Part shown: one piece after another, positions 28,346 to 36,277 of the stretch
Layout: each line of letters begins with the position of its first letter
How positions within the stretch are numbered: position 1 is the first letter of the stretch
NCBI GenBank assembly: GCA_963775935.1
Contig: CAVZKR010000003.1
Coordinates: 62,001-126,000, forward strand
Direction of reading: 5' to 3'
Source of the DNA: JBBIPA01 sp963775935
Lineage (GTDB): Bacteria; Chloroflexota; Dehalococcoidia; GIF9; UBA5629
DNA length: 64,000 nt
Position numbers and translations under genes: made by a program
The notes under the pieces: model-generated
Told to the model about the DNA's origin: nothing
Seen by the model: the letters and a program-made list of their open reading frames with translations, nothing else
Databases searched by the model: none

Positions 28346-29209
28346 ACGACAAATCACCACACACCTCCACACACAAACAGGTGATTGATAAGATACTCAA
28401 CCGGTTGGCAGAGGCTGAACAGCCTCTGCCAAGTTCTTTAGAGTTCTACCGACGTATCCTCACCATTCAGAACAAAGTCAGTTTACCCGACCTATCTGAA
28501 ATTACCACTGATTTGAGCAAGAACTCAGGTGAGCGCCTATCTCAAGGAAAGCCCATACTGACATTCTCTGACCTGAAAATTAACTGGGATAATTTCCAGA
28601 AGCTGTTCAACGAACTAATGGAACTATCGATGAAATTTTTAGCTCCTGATAGAGAGGAAACCGAGGAAGTCAAAAAGATAGGTTCAGACCTCAATTCACT
28701 TCAAGAAGCAACGAAAACATGGTTCGGTAGCAAAACAGTATCGAGAAAGAGTAACGCCAAAAATAATGATATCAAAACCTCTTGCATCGAGCATTCTGCA
28801 AGCTACTTTCTATCCTTTGCTCACCACATATACCGACAAACTGTTACCCCTGGTACCACAAGAAGCTTGGTATAAAAGATATTGCCCGGTTTGTGGAGGT
28901 GGAGCTGACTTCGCCTTCCTTGACAGAGAAAAAGATGGAGCACGTTGGCTCCTCTGTTCTCGTTGTGATGCCCAATGGCTTTTTTACCGCCTTGTTTGTC
29001 CACACTGTGGTAACGATGACCAGCAAAGCCTCTCCTACTTTACGGATGATACCAATCTATATCGCTTATATGTCTGCGAAAAATGCCGCCGTTACCTCAA
29101 GACAATTGACTTGAGGAAGACAGAGACAGAAATACTGCTACCACTGGAGCGCGTCCTCACTCTGGACATGGACCGCCAAGCACACGACTCAAACTATCAA
29201 GCAGATTAG
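28342..29209 (+). pseudogene. fdhE: Formate dehydrogenase accessory protein FdhE, one +1 frameshift
   Basis: FdhE is needed for maturation of exported formate dehydrogenases. The bridged protein is about 288 residues, normal for the family. The N-terminal helical half (28342 to about 28758) is followed, after a one-base forward shift in the AAAAA run at 28759-28763, by the conserved second half. That half carries four rubredoxin-like CxxC motifs: CPVCGG, CSRCDA, CPHCGN and CEKCRR. Without correction the first frame ends at 28875, before any of the zinc or iron motifs. The second half has its own ATG at 28766 but no clear ribosome-binding site. It overlaps fdhC by four bases. Confidence 0.85.
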
Positions 29210-29215
29210 CCACTC

Positions 29216-29259
29216 CAAAGCTATTCAGCTTTGACTGAGTATAAGTGCGATGTTATAAT
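29216..29259 (+). promoter_or_regulatory. Promoter of the tat-selC unit with overlapping hairpin
   Basis: TTGACT at 29231-29236, 17-base spacer, TATAAT at 29254-29259. A 7-bp inverted repeat (CAAAGCT at 29216-29222 with AGCTTTG at 29227-29233) overlaps the -35 box and could be an operator, or a weak end to the fdh transcript; it has no U-run. The promoter can drive the tat genes and selC separately from fdh. Confidence 0.75.
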
Positions 29260-29299
29260 AAAGTTTTATACAGGCTATTTATAGCCAAGGAGGAAATGG

Positions 29300-29509
29300 A
29301 TGCCGTTCAACTTACAGTGGCCTGAGATTGTTCTCATACTGGTAATTGTTCTTATCATCTTCGGTGCCGGCAAATTACCCCAAATCGGTAATGCTATCGG
29401 CAAAAGCATAAAGGAATTTCGAAAAGCACGAAGTGAAGAGGAGGAGGACAAGAGCAAAGCTAAAACTGCCACGACATCAGGTGAACCAGAATCGAAAGAG
29501 AAAAGTTAA
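29300..29509 (+). CDS. tatA: Twin-arginine translocase subunit TatA
   Basis: A 69-residue protein with one N-terminal membrane helix (EIVLILVIVLIIFGAG), the FGAGKLPQIG hinge, an amphipathic helix (GKSIKEFRKAR) and an acidic-basic tail. TatA forms the pore for folded proteins. An AAGGAGGAAA ribosome-binding site precedes the ATG. It is probably required to export FdhA, which carries a twin-arginine signal. The second TatA/B gene follows after 115 bases. Confidence 0.92.
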   Translation: MPFNLQWPEIVLILVIVLIIFGAGKLPQIGNAIGKSIKEFRKARSEEEEDKSKAKTATTSGEPESKEKS

Positions 29510-29624
29510 GTCACCCGAATCCCTCTCTGTCTTGTACTGCATCAATATCCTGGCCTCGTCGAAAATTAGCTAGATACCTCTGGTAGTATTCGTATCATAC
29601 AACTAGGTTAAAAGAAGACATCCT

Positions 29625-29921
29625 ATGGACTTCATGGGCATCGGTCCCCTCGAACTAATTCTCATCCTGCTATTAGCCTTTCTATTTTTCGGTCCTGAAA
29701 AATTACCTGGCATGGCAGCGAAAGCTGGTAAGCTATACCGTAACTTCAGAAAAGCGACCTTCGACATGAGCAAGAGCATCAGCGAAGAGCTATCTGTTGA
29801 AGACAAGCCACAAAAAGAATCAACCACAGTGTCTGTACCAGAGTCCACCAATAAAACAAATCAAATAAACACTTTAGAAGCAGTATCAACACCAAGACCA
29901 GACGAAAAACCACATGAGTGA
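29625..29921 (+). CDS. tatB: Twin-arginine translocase subunit TatB (TatA/B family)
   Basis: A 98-residue protein with one membrane helix (LELILILLLAFLFFG), then FGPEKLPGMAAKAG and an amphipathic helix. The FGPEKLP motif with following Lys/Arg-rich helix resembles TatB more than TatA, but sequence alone does not separate them fully. TatB with TatC recognises twin-arginine signals. The end overlaps tatC by eight bases. Confidence 0.82.
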   Translation: MDFMGIGPLELILILLLAFLFFGPEKLPGMAAKAGKLYRNFRKATFDMSKSISEELSVEDKPQKESTTVSVPESTNKTNQINTLEAVSTPRPDEKPHE

Positions 29922-30648
29922 CGATAAACAGCTTACCCTCATGGGTCACCTCAAAGAGCTTCGGTCTTGCCTGACCAGGTCGGTCATCGCCCTCCTTATC
30001 GCTCTCCCTATTTCCTTCTATGCAGCCAAATACGTTTTTGACATTCTGATGAAACCTGTACCTGGTATTCAGCTTATATATACTGAGATTACCGAAATGC
30101 TGGGCACCTATGCCAAAGTAACGCTCACCATCGCTGTAATTTTAATACTCCCCTTTATTGTTTATCAGGCAATCATGTTTGTCCGACCTGCGCTGACAAG
30201 GCGTGAGCGAAGCTATGTCTATATTATGCTACCGGCAATAGCCTTATGTTTTTTAATCGGTGCCACTTTTGCTTACTTCGTCTTGCTACCACCAGCCTTG
30301 AATTTTTTATTTACATTCGGTAGTGATATTGCCGAACCTATGATAAAAGTGGGAAACTACGTCTCCGTACTGACGAACTTGATCTTCTGGATAGGTTTAT
30401 GTTTCGAAATCCCAATTGTTATCTTTTTCCTGGCTAAAATCGGAGTCGTCAAACCTCAATGGCTTTCGAAATTTCGCAAGGCTGCCTATATTATTGCTTT
30501 TGTTATAGGAGCCGTTATTACCCCGACGTTCGACCCCGTCAACCAGAGTCTAGTAGCAGTGCCTATCATTATTCTGTATGAATTTGGTATTATATTGTCA
30601 AGGTTAGCACGTCGAAAGAAAGAAGTGGCGAACTCAATAAATGGTTGA
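29914..30648 (+). CDS. tatC: Twin-arginine translocase subunit TatC
   Basis: A 244-residue protein with six predicted membrane helices. The N-terminal LMGHLKELRSCLTRS motif is the hallmark that binds the twin-arginine signal. The middle carries FVRPALTRRERSY and the C-terminal region GAVITPTFDPVNQSLVAVP, both typical. The start lies inside the end of tatB. The stop is only 15 bases upstream of the selenocysteine tRNA, so selC is probably cotranscribed and processed from the tat message. Confidence 0.95.
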   Translation: MSDDKQLTLMGHLKELRSCLTRSVIALLIALPISFYAAKYVFDILMKPVPGIQLIYTEITEMLGTYAKVTLTIAVILILPFIVYQAIMFVRPALTRRERSYVYIMLPAIALCFLIGATFAYFVLLPPALNFLFTFGSDIAEPMIKVGNYVSVLTNLIFWIGLCFEIPIVIFFLAKIGVVKPQWLSKFRKAAYIIAFVIGAVITPTFDPVNQSLVAVPIIILYEFGIILSRLARRKKEVANSING

Positions 30649-30663
30649 TAAGTAAAACAAAAA

Positions 30664-30760
30664 GGGAGTGTTTGAGTCCCGGTGGGCTTCGCGGACTTCA
30701 AATCCGTCGGGGGGCATTTGTAATGTCTTCGGTGGGTTCGACTCCCATACGCTCCCGCCA
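30664..30760 (+). tRNA. selC: Selenocysteine tRNA (anticodon TCA)
   Basis: A 97-base tRNA including encoded CCA. It has an 8-bp acceptor stem (GGGAGTGT with ACGCTCCC, one G-U pair), an anticodon loop CTTCAAA giving TCA at 30698-30700, a long variable arm, and discriminator G. These are the defining traits of bacterial tRNA-Sec, which reads UGA. It is first charged with serine and then converted by SelA. Confidence 0.95.
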
Positions 30761-30797
30761 ACCTATAAATAAAATATTTATAAAGAGGTGAAAAATA

Positions 30798-31046
30798 ATG
30801 CATTTCAAATGTATAACCTGCGGGATTGAATTTGATGACATACAACAACTCGCCAGTCATAAAAAGCAACACCAGGCTCCTCAAGAAGAAGGGCCGAAAG
30901 GGGTAACCTGCCTTGGCTGTGCCAAGAAAATCCCACTAAGCCCTTCTCAATTAAATTACAGTGGGCCTCTTACTTGCCCAAACTGTCACCGAACTATGAA
31001 GGTGACCTTGCAGAACGGAGAGGTTGTCATAGCCAGGCTTGGCTAG
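30798..31046 (+). CDS. Small zinc-finger protein of unknown function
   Basis: An 82-residue protein with two metal-binding parts. Residues 1-25 resemble a C2H2 finger (FKCITCGIEF then SHKKQH). Residues about 38-70 form a zinc ribbon (CLGCAKK and CPNCHR). An AGAGGTGAAAA ribosome-binding site precedes the ATG. It lies 37 bases after selC and 31 before the next zinc-ribbon gene. No function is recognised. Small fingers of this type may bind nucleic acid or simply be structural. Confidence 0.65.
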   Translation: MHFKCITCGIEFDDIQQLASHKKQHQAPQEEGPKGVTCLGCAKKIPLSPSQLNYSGPLTCPNCHRTMKVTLQNGEVVIARLG

Positions 31047-31077
31047 TTTGATTCTTGCCACATAATAGACACATCGT

Positions 31078-31824
31078 ATGCAACAACCAAGTAGATGCCC
31101 GAAGTGTGGGACACCAATACAATACGGACAGACCTTTTGTCAGTACTGCGGTACTTTATTAAGCACCGGCTGTCCTTATTGCGGAACTGCTATTAGCTCT
31201 GGAGCTAGAATTTGTCCCGCGTGCGGAGCATCTGCAAATACAGGTGTGCCTCAACAATCAGGCTGGAATACACAACAACAGGGATGGTACACACAACAAC
31301 GAAATTGGAACGCTCAGCAACCAGGATGGAATACACATCAATCGAGTTGGTGGCAGCGTTCCGGATGGGGTGTATCCGCAACTGGAATCCGCAAATCATC
31401 CACTCTATACCTGCTATTCATAGTATTAGCTTTAATAGTAATCGGTCTGGGGAGCTTTATTTTCTTACAATTTGGTACAGTAAAACCTGATGCCAGCCTT
31501 CCCACAATTTCAGGTGTGGCAGTCACTTTCAAAGGAAAAACGAGCGCTCAGATCGTCTGGCGAACTGATAAGCCTTGCAGTAGCCAGGTAGAATATGGCA
31601 GAAGTTCTCAATATGGCTTCCTGGAACCAGCAGTGCCGTCGAATGACCCAAGCACAGGAAAATCAATAGGAGTAACCTCGCACTTTGTGACATTGACCAG
31701 CCTTAAAGCGGGATATACGTACCATTACAGAGTTAAGTCAAAAGATGCAGCCGGGCAAGAAGCTGTTTCAGCTAATTTCTCGTTCAAAACCGATGAGCCA
31801 GCACCATTTATAACACCAGAATAA
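31078..31824 (+). CDS. Membrane protein with N-terminal zinc ribbons and extracellular FN3-like domain
   Basis: A 248-residue protein of unknown function. Residues 1-62 hold zinc ribbons (CPKCGTP/CQYCG and CPYCGTA/CPACG). A Gln/Trp-rich repeat linker follows at about 60-100 (units such as GWNTQQ and NWNAQQ). One membrane helix lies at about 108-132. The C-terminal part, about 140-240, is FN3-like (AQIVWRTDK, SSQVEYG, SLKAGYTYHYRV). The ribbons would face the cytoplasm and FN3 the outside. It has no strong ribosome-binding site. The parts match those of the protein at 21541-22629 in reverse order. It ends five bases from selB, convergently. Confidence 0.68.
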   Translation: MQQPSRCPKCGTPIQYGQTFCQYCGTLLSTGCPYCGTAISSGARICPACGASANTGVPQQSGWNTQQQGWYTQQRNWNAQQPGWNTHQSSWWQRSGWGVSATGIRKSSTLYLLFIVLALIVIGLGSFIFLQFGTVKPDASLPTISGVAVTFKGKTSAQIVWRTDKPCSSQVEYGRSSQYGFLEPAVPSNDPSTGKSIGVTSHFVTLTSLKAGYTYHYRVKSKDAAGQEAVSANFSFKTDEPAPFITPE

Positions 31825-31829
31825 TTGCT

Positions 31830-33683
31830 CTACCTGACAACCCGCTCATCACCTATACGACGTGTGAGCTTTTTCTCATCCATATACTCTAATAGTACCT
31901 TCGCATATTTACGACTTGTACCAAATAAATCACGAACCTCAGCCAGGGTAATACTACCTCGTTCTTTAGCATAAGCAATAATTTTGCTCACCATATCATC
32001 ATAGGCAGCCTTAGTGAACACTACCCCGTCATCCATTTTAATCACCTTATTCTGTGCTATAAGCAAGCCAAGCAGATCTGGTTCAAGTACTATGTCAGTC
32101 GGAGGTGAATAAGGACTCTGATTCAATGACTTCAAAAAAACATCTAGCCTTGCTTTTTGTTCCTGAGTAAGATTGATTTGGTGTCGCGGCAATCGCACCT
32201 GCGTCCCATCATCTATCAGGACACTGTCGTGAAACAATTTCCCGAAAACAGGCGAATGTGGTAGCAATCCTAATTTGCTACCAAGTTCCCCCTTCGGCAT
32301 ACCCTGTCTGGCAGCAAACTTTCGGTGATATCCCCCTACTATAGCTTCCGCCCTTTTAGTTAATCTTTCCCACCCCAGGTTAGTAAACAGAATGGCGCTA
32401 TCGCCTTGCCCTATGACTATTATTCTCTTCTGCTTCAAGAGTTCGTCTATCACCTTCTGGGCCTCAGCGATTGATAAATTACACTGTACTGAAAGTTGCT
32501 CAAACGCTAAAGGCTGTCTCATCTCTAATGTGGCAATTATCATTTCACCTGCTGTATCATTGCCAATTGTTTCAAGACTTTTTGCAATCTGGTCACGGAA
32601 TCTCCGGTGTCGTCGAGCGTGAGAAATAACAATAATGCCCCCACCCAATGTATCCATGCTTGAGCGGATAATAAAGCGGTCATCCTTGACCACAGCCACC
32701 GGTTTCTCCAGAGTTAACTGCGCCCACGTGCTAGCTCCAGGAATAACTTCCTCACTTTCCAGTAAGTGAACCTTAGCTAGGACTTCAGCAGCTCCTATAA
32801 AAAAGCTAACAGTGGTACCATGTTTCAAAGGATAACGCAAACTCGGCATCATACTCAGTTTCACATCCAATCGTATCGTTGGTAGCAACCATCCTGGTTT
32901 GGTTAACACATAGCCACGCTCCAACTGCTCCGTCGTCACGCCAACTAAATTGGCGGCAACACGACTACCAGGACCAACAAAGTCCATCCTGGTCTTATGG
33001 GTTTGCAATCCCCTGAGTCTTGCTTTCAACGCAGGTGGTACAATCTCCACGTCCTGTCCCACAGACAAAGAACCATCAATCAATGTTCCAGTCACCACGG
33101 TACCAGAACCAACTATAGTAAAGGCTCGGTCGAGCAAGAGTCTCGGGCGACCGATGTCCCTCCGTGACTCAGCAGATATGAGAAGCGCATCAATAGCGCT
33201 AATTAAAACAGGTAATCCCTCGCCAGTTATTGCGGATACAGCTACAATAGATGCTTTAGAAAGCGTTGTCGGCTTTATCAGGTCTTCGATTTCCATCTTG
33301 ACGAGAGTCAACAACTCCTCATCAACCAGGTCTTTCTTGGTAATAACGACAATTCCTTTTGATATGTTCAGTAGATGAAGTATCGCCAGATGCTCTCTTG
33401 TCTGAGGCATCACACCCTCATTAGCAGCTACAACAAAGAGGGCAAGGTCTATAGCACCGACACCAGCCAGCATGTTTTTGATAAAACGTTCGTGACCGGG
33501 GACATCAATTACCCCAACCTCTTTACCACTGGGTAGCTTCAACCATGCAAAACCAAGGTCAATAGTCATACCGCGTTCTTTTTCTTCCTGCAGACGATCG
33601 GGATCTATACCAGTCAATTTCTGCACTAGAAGCGATTTACCGTGGTCTATATGTCCAGCAGTTCCAATTACAAACATAGGCAC
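31830..33683 (-). CDS. selB: Selenocysteine-specific elongation factor SelB
   Basis: A 617-residue translation GTPase that delivers Sec-tRNA to UGA codons followed by a SECIS hairpin. The EF-Tu-like domain has GTAGHIDHGKS (G1), DVPGHERF (G3) and ITKKDL (G4). Two beta-barrel domains follow, then C-terminal winged helices from about residue 380 that bind the SECIS RNA; the last includes TLAEVRDLFGTSRKYAKVLLEYMD. The length matches bacterial SelB. It lies 72 bases downstream of selA on the same strand. The targets in this window are fdhA and selD. Confidence 0.96.
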   Translation of the reverse strand: MPMFVIGTAGHIDHGKSLLVQKLTGIDPDRLQEEKERGMTIDLGFAWLKLPSGKEVGVIDVPGHERFIKNMLAGVGAIDLALFVVAANEGVMPQTREHLAILHLLNISKGIVVITKKDLVDEELLTLVKMEIEDLIKPTTLSKASIVAVSAITGEGLPVLISAIDALLISAESRRDIGRPRLLLDRAFTIVGSGTVVTGTLIDGSLSVGQDVEIVPPALKARLRGLQTHKTRMDFVGPGSRVAANLVGVTTEQLERGYVLTKPGWLLPTIRLDVKLSMMPSLRYPLKHGTTVSFFIGAAEVLAKVHLLESEEVIPGASTWAQLTLEKPVAVVKDDRFIIRSSMDTLGGGIIVISHARRHRRFRDQIAKSLETIGNDTAGEMIIATLEMRQPLAFEQLSVQCNLSIAEAQKVIDELLKQKRIIVIGQGDSAILFTNLGWERLTKRAEAIVGGYHRKFAARQGMPKGELGSKLGLLPHSPVFGKLFHDSVLIDDGTQVRLPRHQINLTQEQKARLDVFLKSLNQSPYSPPTDIVLEPDLLGLLIAQNKVIKMDDGVVFTKAAYDDMVSKIIAYAKERGSITLAEVRDLFGTSRKYAKVLLEYMDEKKLTRRIGDERVVR

Positions 33684-33755
33684 CGTTACCTCATAAATTC
33701 ATCGAAAGAGTGATTAATTATATAAGGGAATTTATTTACAAGAAGTACATTAGTG

Positions 33756-35144
33756 TTATTTTTTGCCTATCGTTATATTTTGCAAAGCCTGGAGCACAAC
33801 GTCATCATCTTCAGGAAGCACAGACCTCGGGTCAAGGAATAGAGCGTCAGCGCTTATACGCCCAACTATTGGCGGTGCACAATGGCGTAACTTCTCACTA
33901 AACAACTGGACGATATTCCTACCTTTTCTTGAGTTTTTAGCAGCAATTGCTACTAGCATAGTAGGAAGTGTGCTTCCAGGAAGGCTACCACCACCAAGCA
34001 TAGATTCTCCCTTCACTACTGTAGCCATACCATTAAGCTCCTGGGTCCACCGTATAGCTCTCTTCTCTACTTCATCCAAAGGCATACTCACCATACGCCA
34101 TACTGGCACTTTTTCCAGCGCCTCACCTTTTAAATAATGAATCAACGTGGTAGCGAGAGCTGCTAGCCGCGTTTTATCTATTCGTAAAGCACGGGCCAAT
34201 GGATGTTTCTTCAGCTTATCTATATAGACTTTCTTCCCGACTATTATCCCTGCCTGCGGACCACCAACAAGTTTATCTCCCGAAAAACAGGCAAGAGCTA
34301 CACCCAGAGCTATACTCCTCTGCACCTGCGGTTCTGCAGCTAATCCGAACAAAGTAGTATCTAAAAAACAACCGCTGCCCAAGTCATCAAACACGGGAAT
34401 AGTATGTTTGTCACCAAGCGCTATCAATTCTTCAAGATCAGCAGTGCTTGTATAACCTTCAATTTTGAAATTACTGGGATGAACACGCAAAAGCGCTGCG
34501 GTTCGGGTGTCTATTGCCTGTTCATAATCAGAAGTATATGTGCAATTGGTTGTGCCAACTTCTATCAGTTTCGCTCCACTTTGCCTCATCACATCAGGGA
34601 TACGAAAGCCACCTCCAATCTCTACAGCCTCGCCACGTGATGCAATCACCTCTCTTCTCTTAGCTAACGCAGTCAGGATAAGCAATACAGCAGCTGCATT
34701 GTTATTCACTACCATCGCAGCTTCAGCACCGCTTAATTGACATAGAAGCTGCTCAACATGAACGTACCGCGAGCCTCGGATTCCCGTTTGCAGATCGAAT
34801 TCCAGGTTACAATATCCCTTAGAAATGAACTCCATAGCCGCTATTGACTCCGAACTTAGCGGAGCACGCCCCAAGTTGGTATGCAAAATCACACCTGACG
34901 CATTGATGATAGGACGAAGATTTGGTTGAGCTAGTGCCTCTACCTGCGATAAAACATCCCCAACTATTTCATTAAGTGAGGAGCAGGCATTGCCCTTTAA
35001 AATCAACATCCGTTCCTGTTCAAGTCGCTGACGAACAATATCCACTATGAGATTATGTGGATATTTATCATTGAGTTGTTTAATTCTATCGTCAGAAATA
35101 ACCTTATCTACGCTGGGTAAACGCCGAAACTGACTTTCAACCAT
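33756..35144 (-). CDS. selA: L-seryl-tRNA(Sec) selenium transferase SelA
   Basis: A 462-residue PLP enzyme that converts Ser-tRNA(Sec) to Sec-tRNA(Sec) using selenophosphate. Family segments include INASGVILHTNLGRAPLS, VVNNNAAAVLLIL, VGTTNCTYTSDYEQA, FDDLGSGCF, and the PLP-lysine motif FSGDKLVGGPQAGI. The N-terminal helical tRNA-binding part (LPSVDKVISDD) is present, so it is full length. The ATG at 35144 has a possible -10 (TAGAAT) only seven bases upstream, so it may also be leaderless. Confidence 0.96.
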   Translation of the reverse strand: MVESQFRRLPSVDKVISDDRIKQLNDKYPHNLIVDIVRQRLEQERMLILKGNACSSLNEIVGDVLSQVEALAQPNLRPIINASGVILHTNLGRAPLSSESIAAMEFISKGYCNLEFDLQTGIRGSRYVHVEQLLCQLSGAEAAMVVNNNAAAVLLILTALAKRREVIASRGEAVEIGGGFRIPDVMRQSGAKLIEVGTTNCTYTSDYEQAIDTRTAALLRVHPSNFKIEGYTSTADLEELIALGDKHTIPVFDDLGSGCFLDTTLFGLAAEPQVQRSIALGVALACFSGDKLVGGPQAGIIVGKKVYIDKLKKHPLARALRIDKTRLAALATTLIHYLKGEALEKVPVWRMVSMPLDEVEKRAIRWTQELNGMATVVKGESMLGGGSLPGSTLPTMLVAIAAKNSRKGRNIVQLFSEKLRHCAPPIVGRISADALFLDPRSVLPEDDDVVLQALQNITIGKK

Positions 35145-35250
35145 ATTCCATATTCTACTACATAGAGCACCATGTTATAAACGGAAGACTATTGAAAATT
35201 AGATAATTTTTAGCTTGTTGCGAAACTCTTTTACGTCCAAACCGAATTCA

Positions 35251-35514
35251 CTACTTTACCAAATCTTTTATAGCAATTGGCTTCTTCTTTCTATCGCATT
35301 TCTTAATAGGTTCTTGTGAGTCAACCTCAAATACCTTTATTGCCGCTTTGAGTGCTTCTATTCTCATTCTATGATTTTCTATACTGGCTAATCTCTTAGT
35401 AACTTCTTCTTCAGTAGATTCTACATTCGCTTCTTCTGATGCAAGCAAATCTAACAACAATGTTGCAACATTAACATTATTATTTTCAGTTTTATGCCGT
35501 GAATGTATTGACAT
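35251..35514 (-). CDS. Small hypothetical protein
   Basis: An 87-residue protein, charged and probably mostly helical (TEEEVTKRLASIENHRMRIEALKAAIKVFE looks like a coiled coil). No family is recognised. It is divergent from the 35570 gene, and the -35 box of that gene overlaps its start codon, so the two are likely regulated against each other. It belongs to the accessory block lying between selA and selD. Confidence 0.5.
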   Translation of the reverse strand: MSIHSRHKTENNNVNVATLLLDLLASEEANVESTEEEVTKRLASIENHRMRIEALKAAIKVFEVDSQEPIKKCDRKKKPIAIKDLVK

Positions 35515-35536
35515 TGCCTAATCCTCTTGCTATACT
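35508..35536 (+). promoter_or_regulatory. Promoter of the 35570 gene
   Basis: TTGACA at 35508-35513, a 17-base spacer, TATACT at 35531-35536. It overlaps the start codon of the divergent small gene. An AAAGGAAG ribosome-binding site follows shortly before the ATG. Confidence 0.75.
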
Positions 35537-35569
35537 TGTTAGTAGTGAATGTGACAAAGGAAGATAAGT

Positions 35570-36100
35570 ATGAAATTCGCAGATAAAGAATTTATCGAAA
35601 GTTTTTTGGATGAACTTGCAAAGGAAGAGACTGCCCTTGAGCTGGCAGACATTGCATTTGCTGAGGCTAATGCAAGACAAATGGTAGCGAGTGAAAAATA
35701 TTCGGCAGTTAGGGATATGGTAATAAAGAGAATTGGTACAAGCCCTTATGGGAGTGATTCTGTACCATATTGGCAGACAGCAGTGTCTAAGGCAAATCTT
35801 AGAAGTCCAGGGCGACACAGATTCACAAAAATGGCAATGGGTGATGCAGTAGTAGCAGCCCTGAAAGAGGTCAAAGAACCAATTACTTTGGATGAGATTA
35901 CCGAAAGATTGATTACAGGAGGATCTAATAGTGTAGTTTTTGGGTCTATTAACAAACGAGTAGTGAATGCTGCTCTTATGAAAACGGCAGGTATAATAAA
36001 GACCGAAGATGGGAAATACACATATATTAATCCCGAAGATTTGCCCTTTAAAGAAGAGGAAGAGGACTTGCCATTCAAAGAAAAAGGAGTGGTGCATTAG
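35570..36100 (+). CDS. Hypothetical protein with C-terminal winged-helix-like domain
   Basis: A 176-residue protein. The N-terminal half is helical and acidic (EFIESFLDELAKEETALELADIAFAEA). Residues about 90-150 look like a HARE-HTH or winged helix (AMGDAVVAALKEVKEPITLDEITERLI, then INKRVVNAALMKTAGIIKTEDGKYTY). The tail repeats DLPFKEEEE/DLPFKEK. This suggests a DNA- or RNA-binding regulator, but no function is known. It has its own strong promoter. Its stop codon lies inside a terminator, and the anomalous tRNA gene begins 25 bases further on. Confidence 0.6.
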   Translation: MKFADKEFIESFLDELAKEETALELADIAFAEANARQMVASEKYSAVRDMVIKRIGTSPYGSDSVPYWQTAVSKANLRSPGRHRFTKMAMGDAVVAALKEVKEPITLDEITERLITGGSNSVVFGSINKRVVNAALMKTAGIIKTEDGKYTYINPEDLPFKEEEEDLPFKEKGVVH

Positions 36101-36115
36101 GCACACCACTCCTTT
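36083..36115 (+). terminator. Rho-independent terminator of the 35570 gene
   Basis: A 12-bp perfect stem, AAAGGAGTGGTG (36083-36094) with CACCACTCCTTT (36104-36115), followed by more T residues. The stop codon of the upstream gene lies in the loop. The tRNA at 36125 starts just beyond it. Confidence 0.9.
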
Positions 36116-36124
36116 TTTGTTAGC

Positions 36125-36207
36125 GGCGGCGTGCTGGATTTGGTATACAGGCTCGACTGTCAATCGAGTGGCCTGAAGCCGAGGGAGTTCGAATCTCCCC
36201 GCCGCCA
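36125..36207 (+). tRNA. Anomalous long-variable-arm tRNA with aspartate anticodon GTC
   Basis: An 83-base cloverleaf. The acceptor stem is a perfect 7 bp (GGCGGCG with CGCCGCC). The D-stem is CTG/CAG with GG in the loop. The anticodon stem CTCGA/TCGAG holds loop CTGTCAA, so the anticodon is GTC (Asp). The 14-base variable region forms GGC-CTGAA-GCC. The T-arm is GGGAG-TTCGAAT-CTCCC. Discriminator is A, followed by CC. The D-arm and long variable arm resemble tRNA-Leu, and tRNA-Asp should have a short variable loop. Body and anticodon therefore disagree. It may be a non-canonical, regulatory or decaying tRNA. Confidence 0.8.
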
Positions 36208-36277
36208 CCTGAATATTTCGGGTACTAGCATCAGCAGCAACTGAACTAGCACCCATTGTCACGGAGGGCTTAGCTCC

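Noticed and set aside
23837..29209. Programmed +1 frameshifting in the fdh genes
   Set aside because: Three sites have a stop codon at the shift, as in prfB, but the others (25158 and 28759) have none nearby and no shared slippery motif or Shine-Dalgarno stimulator is seen. Extra bases in runs explain all six more simply.
36219..36253. Inverted repeat between the odd tRNA and the transposase
   Set aside because: GGGTACTAG and CTAGCACCC pair with one mismatch, but there is no U-run and no matching copy at the other side of the transposase, so neither terminator nor IS end could be supported.
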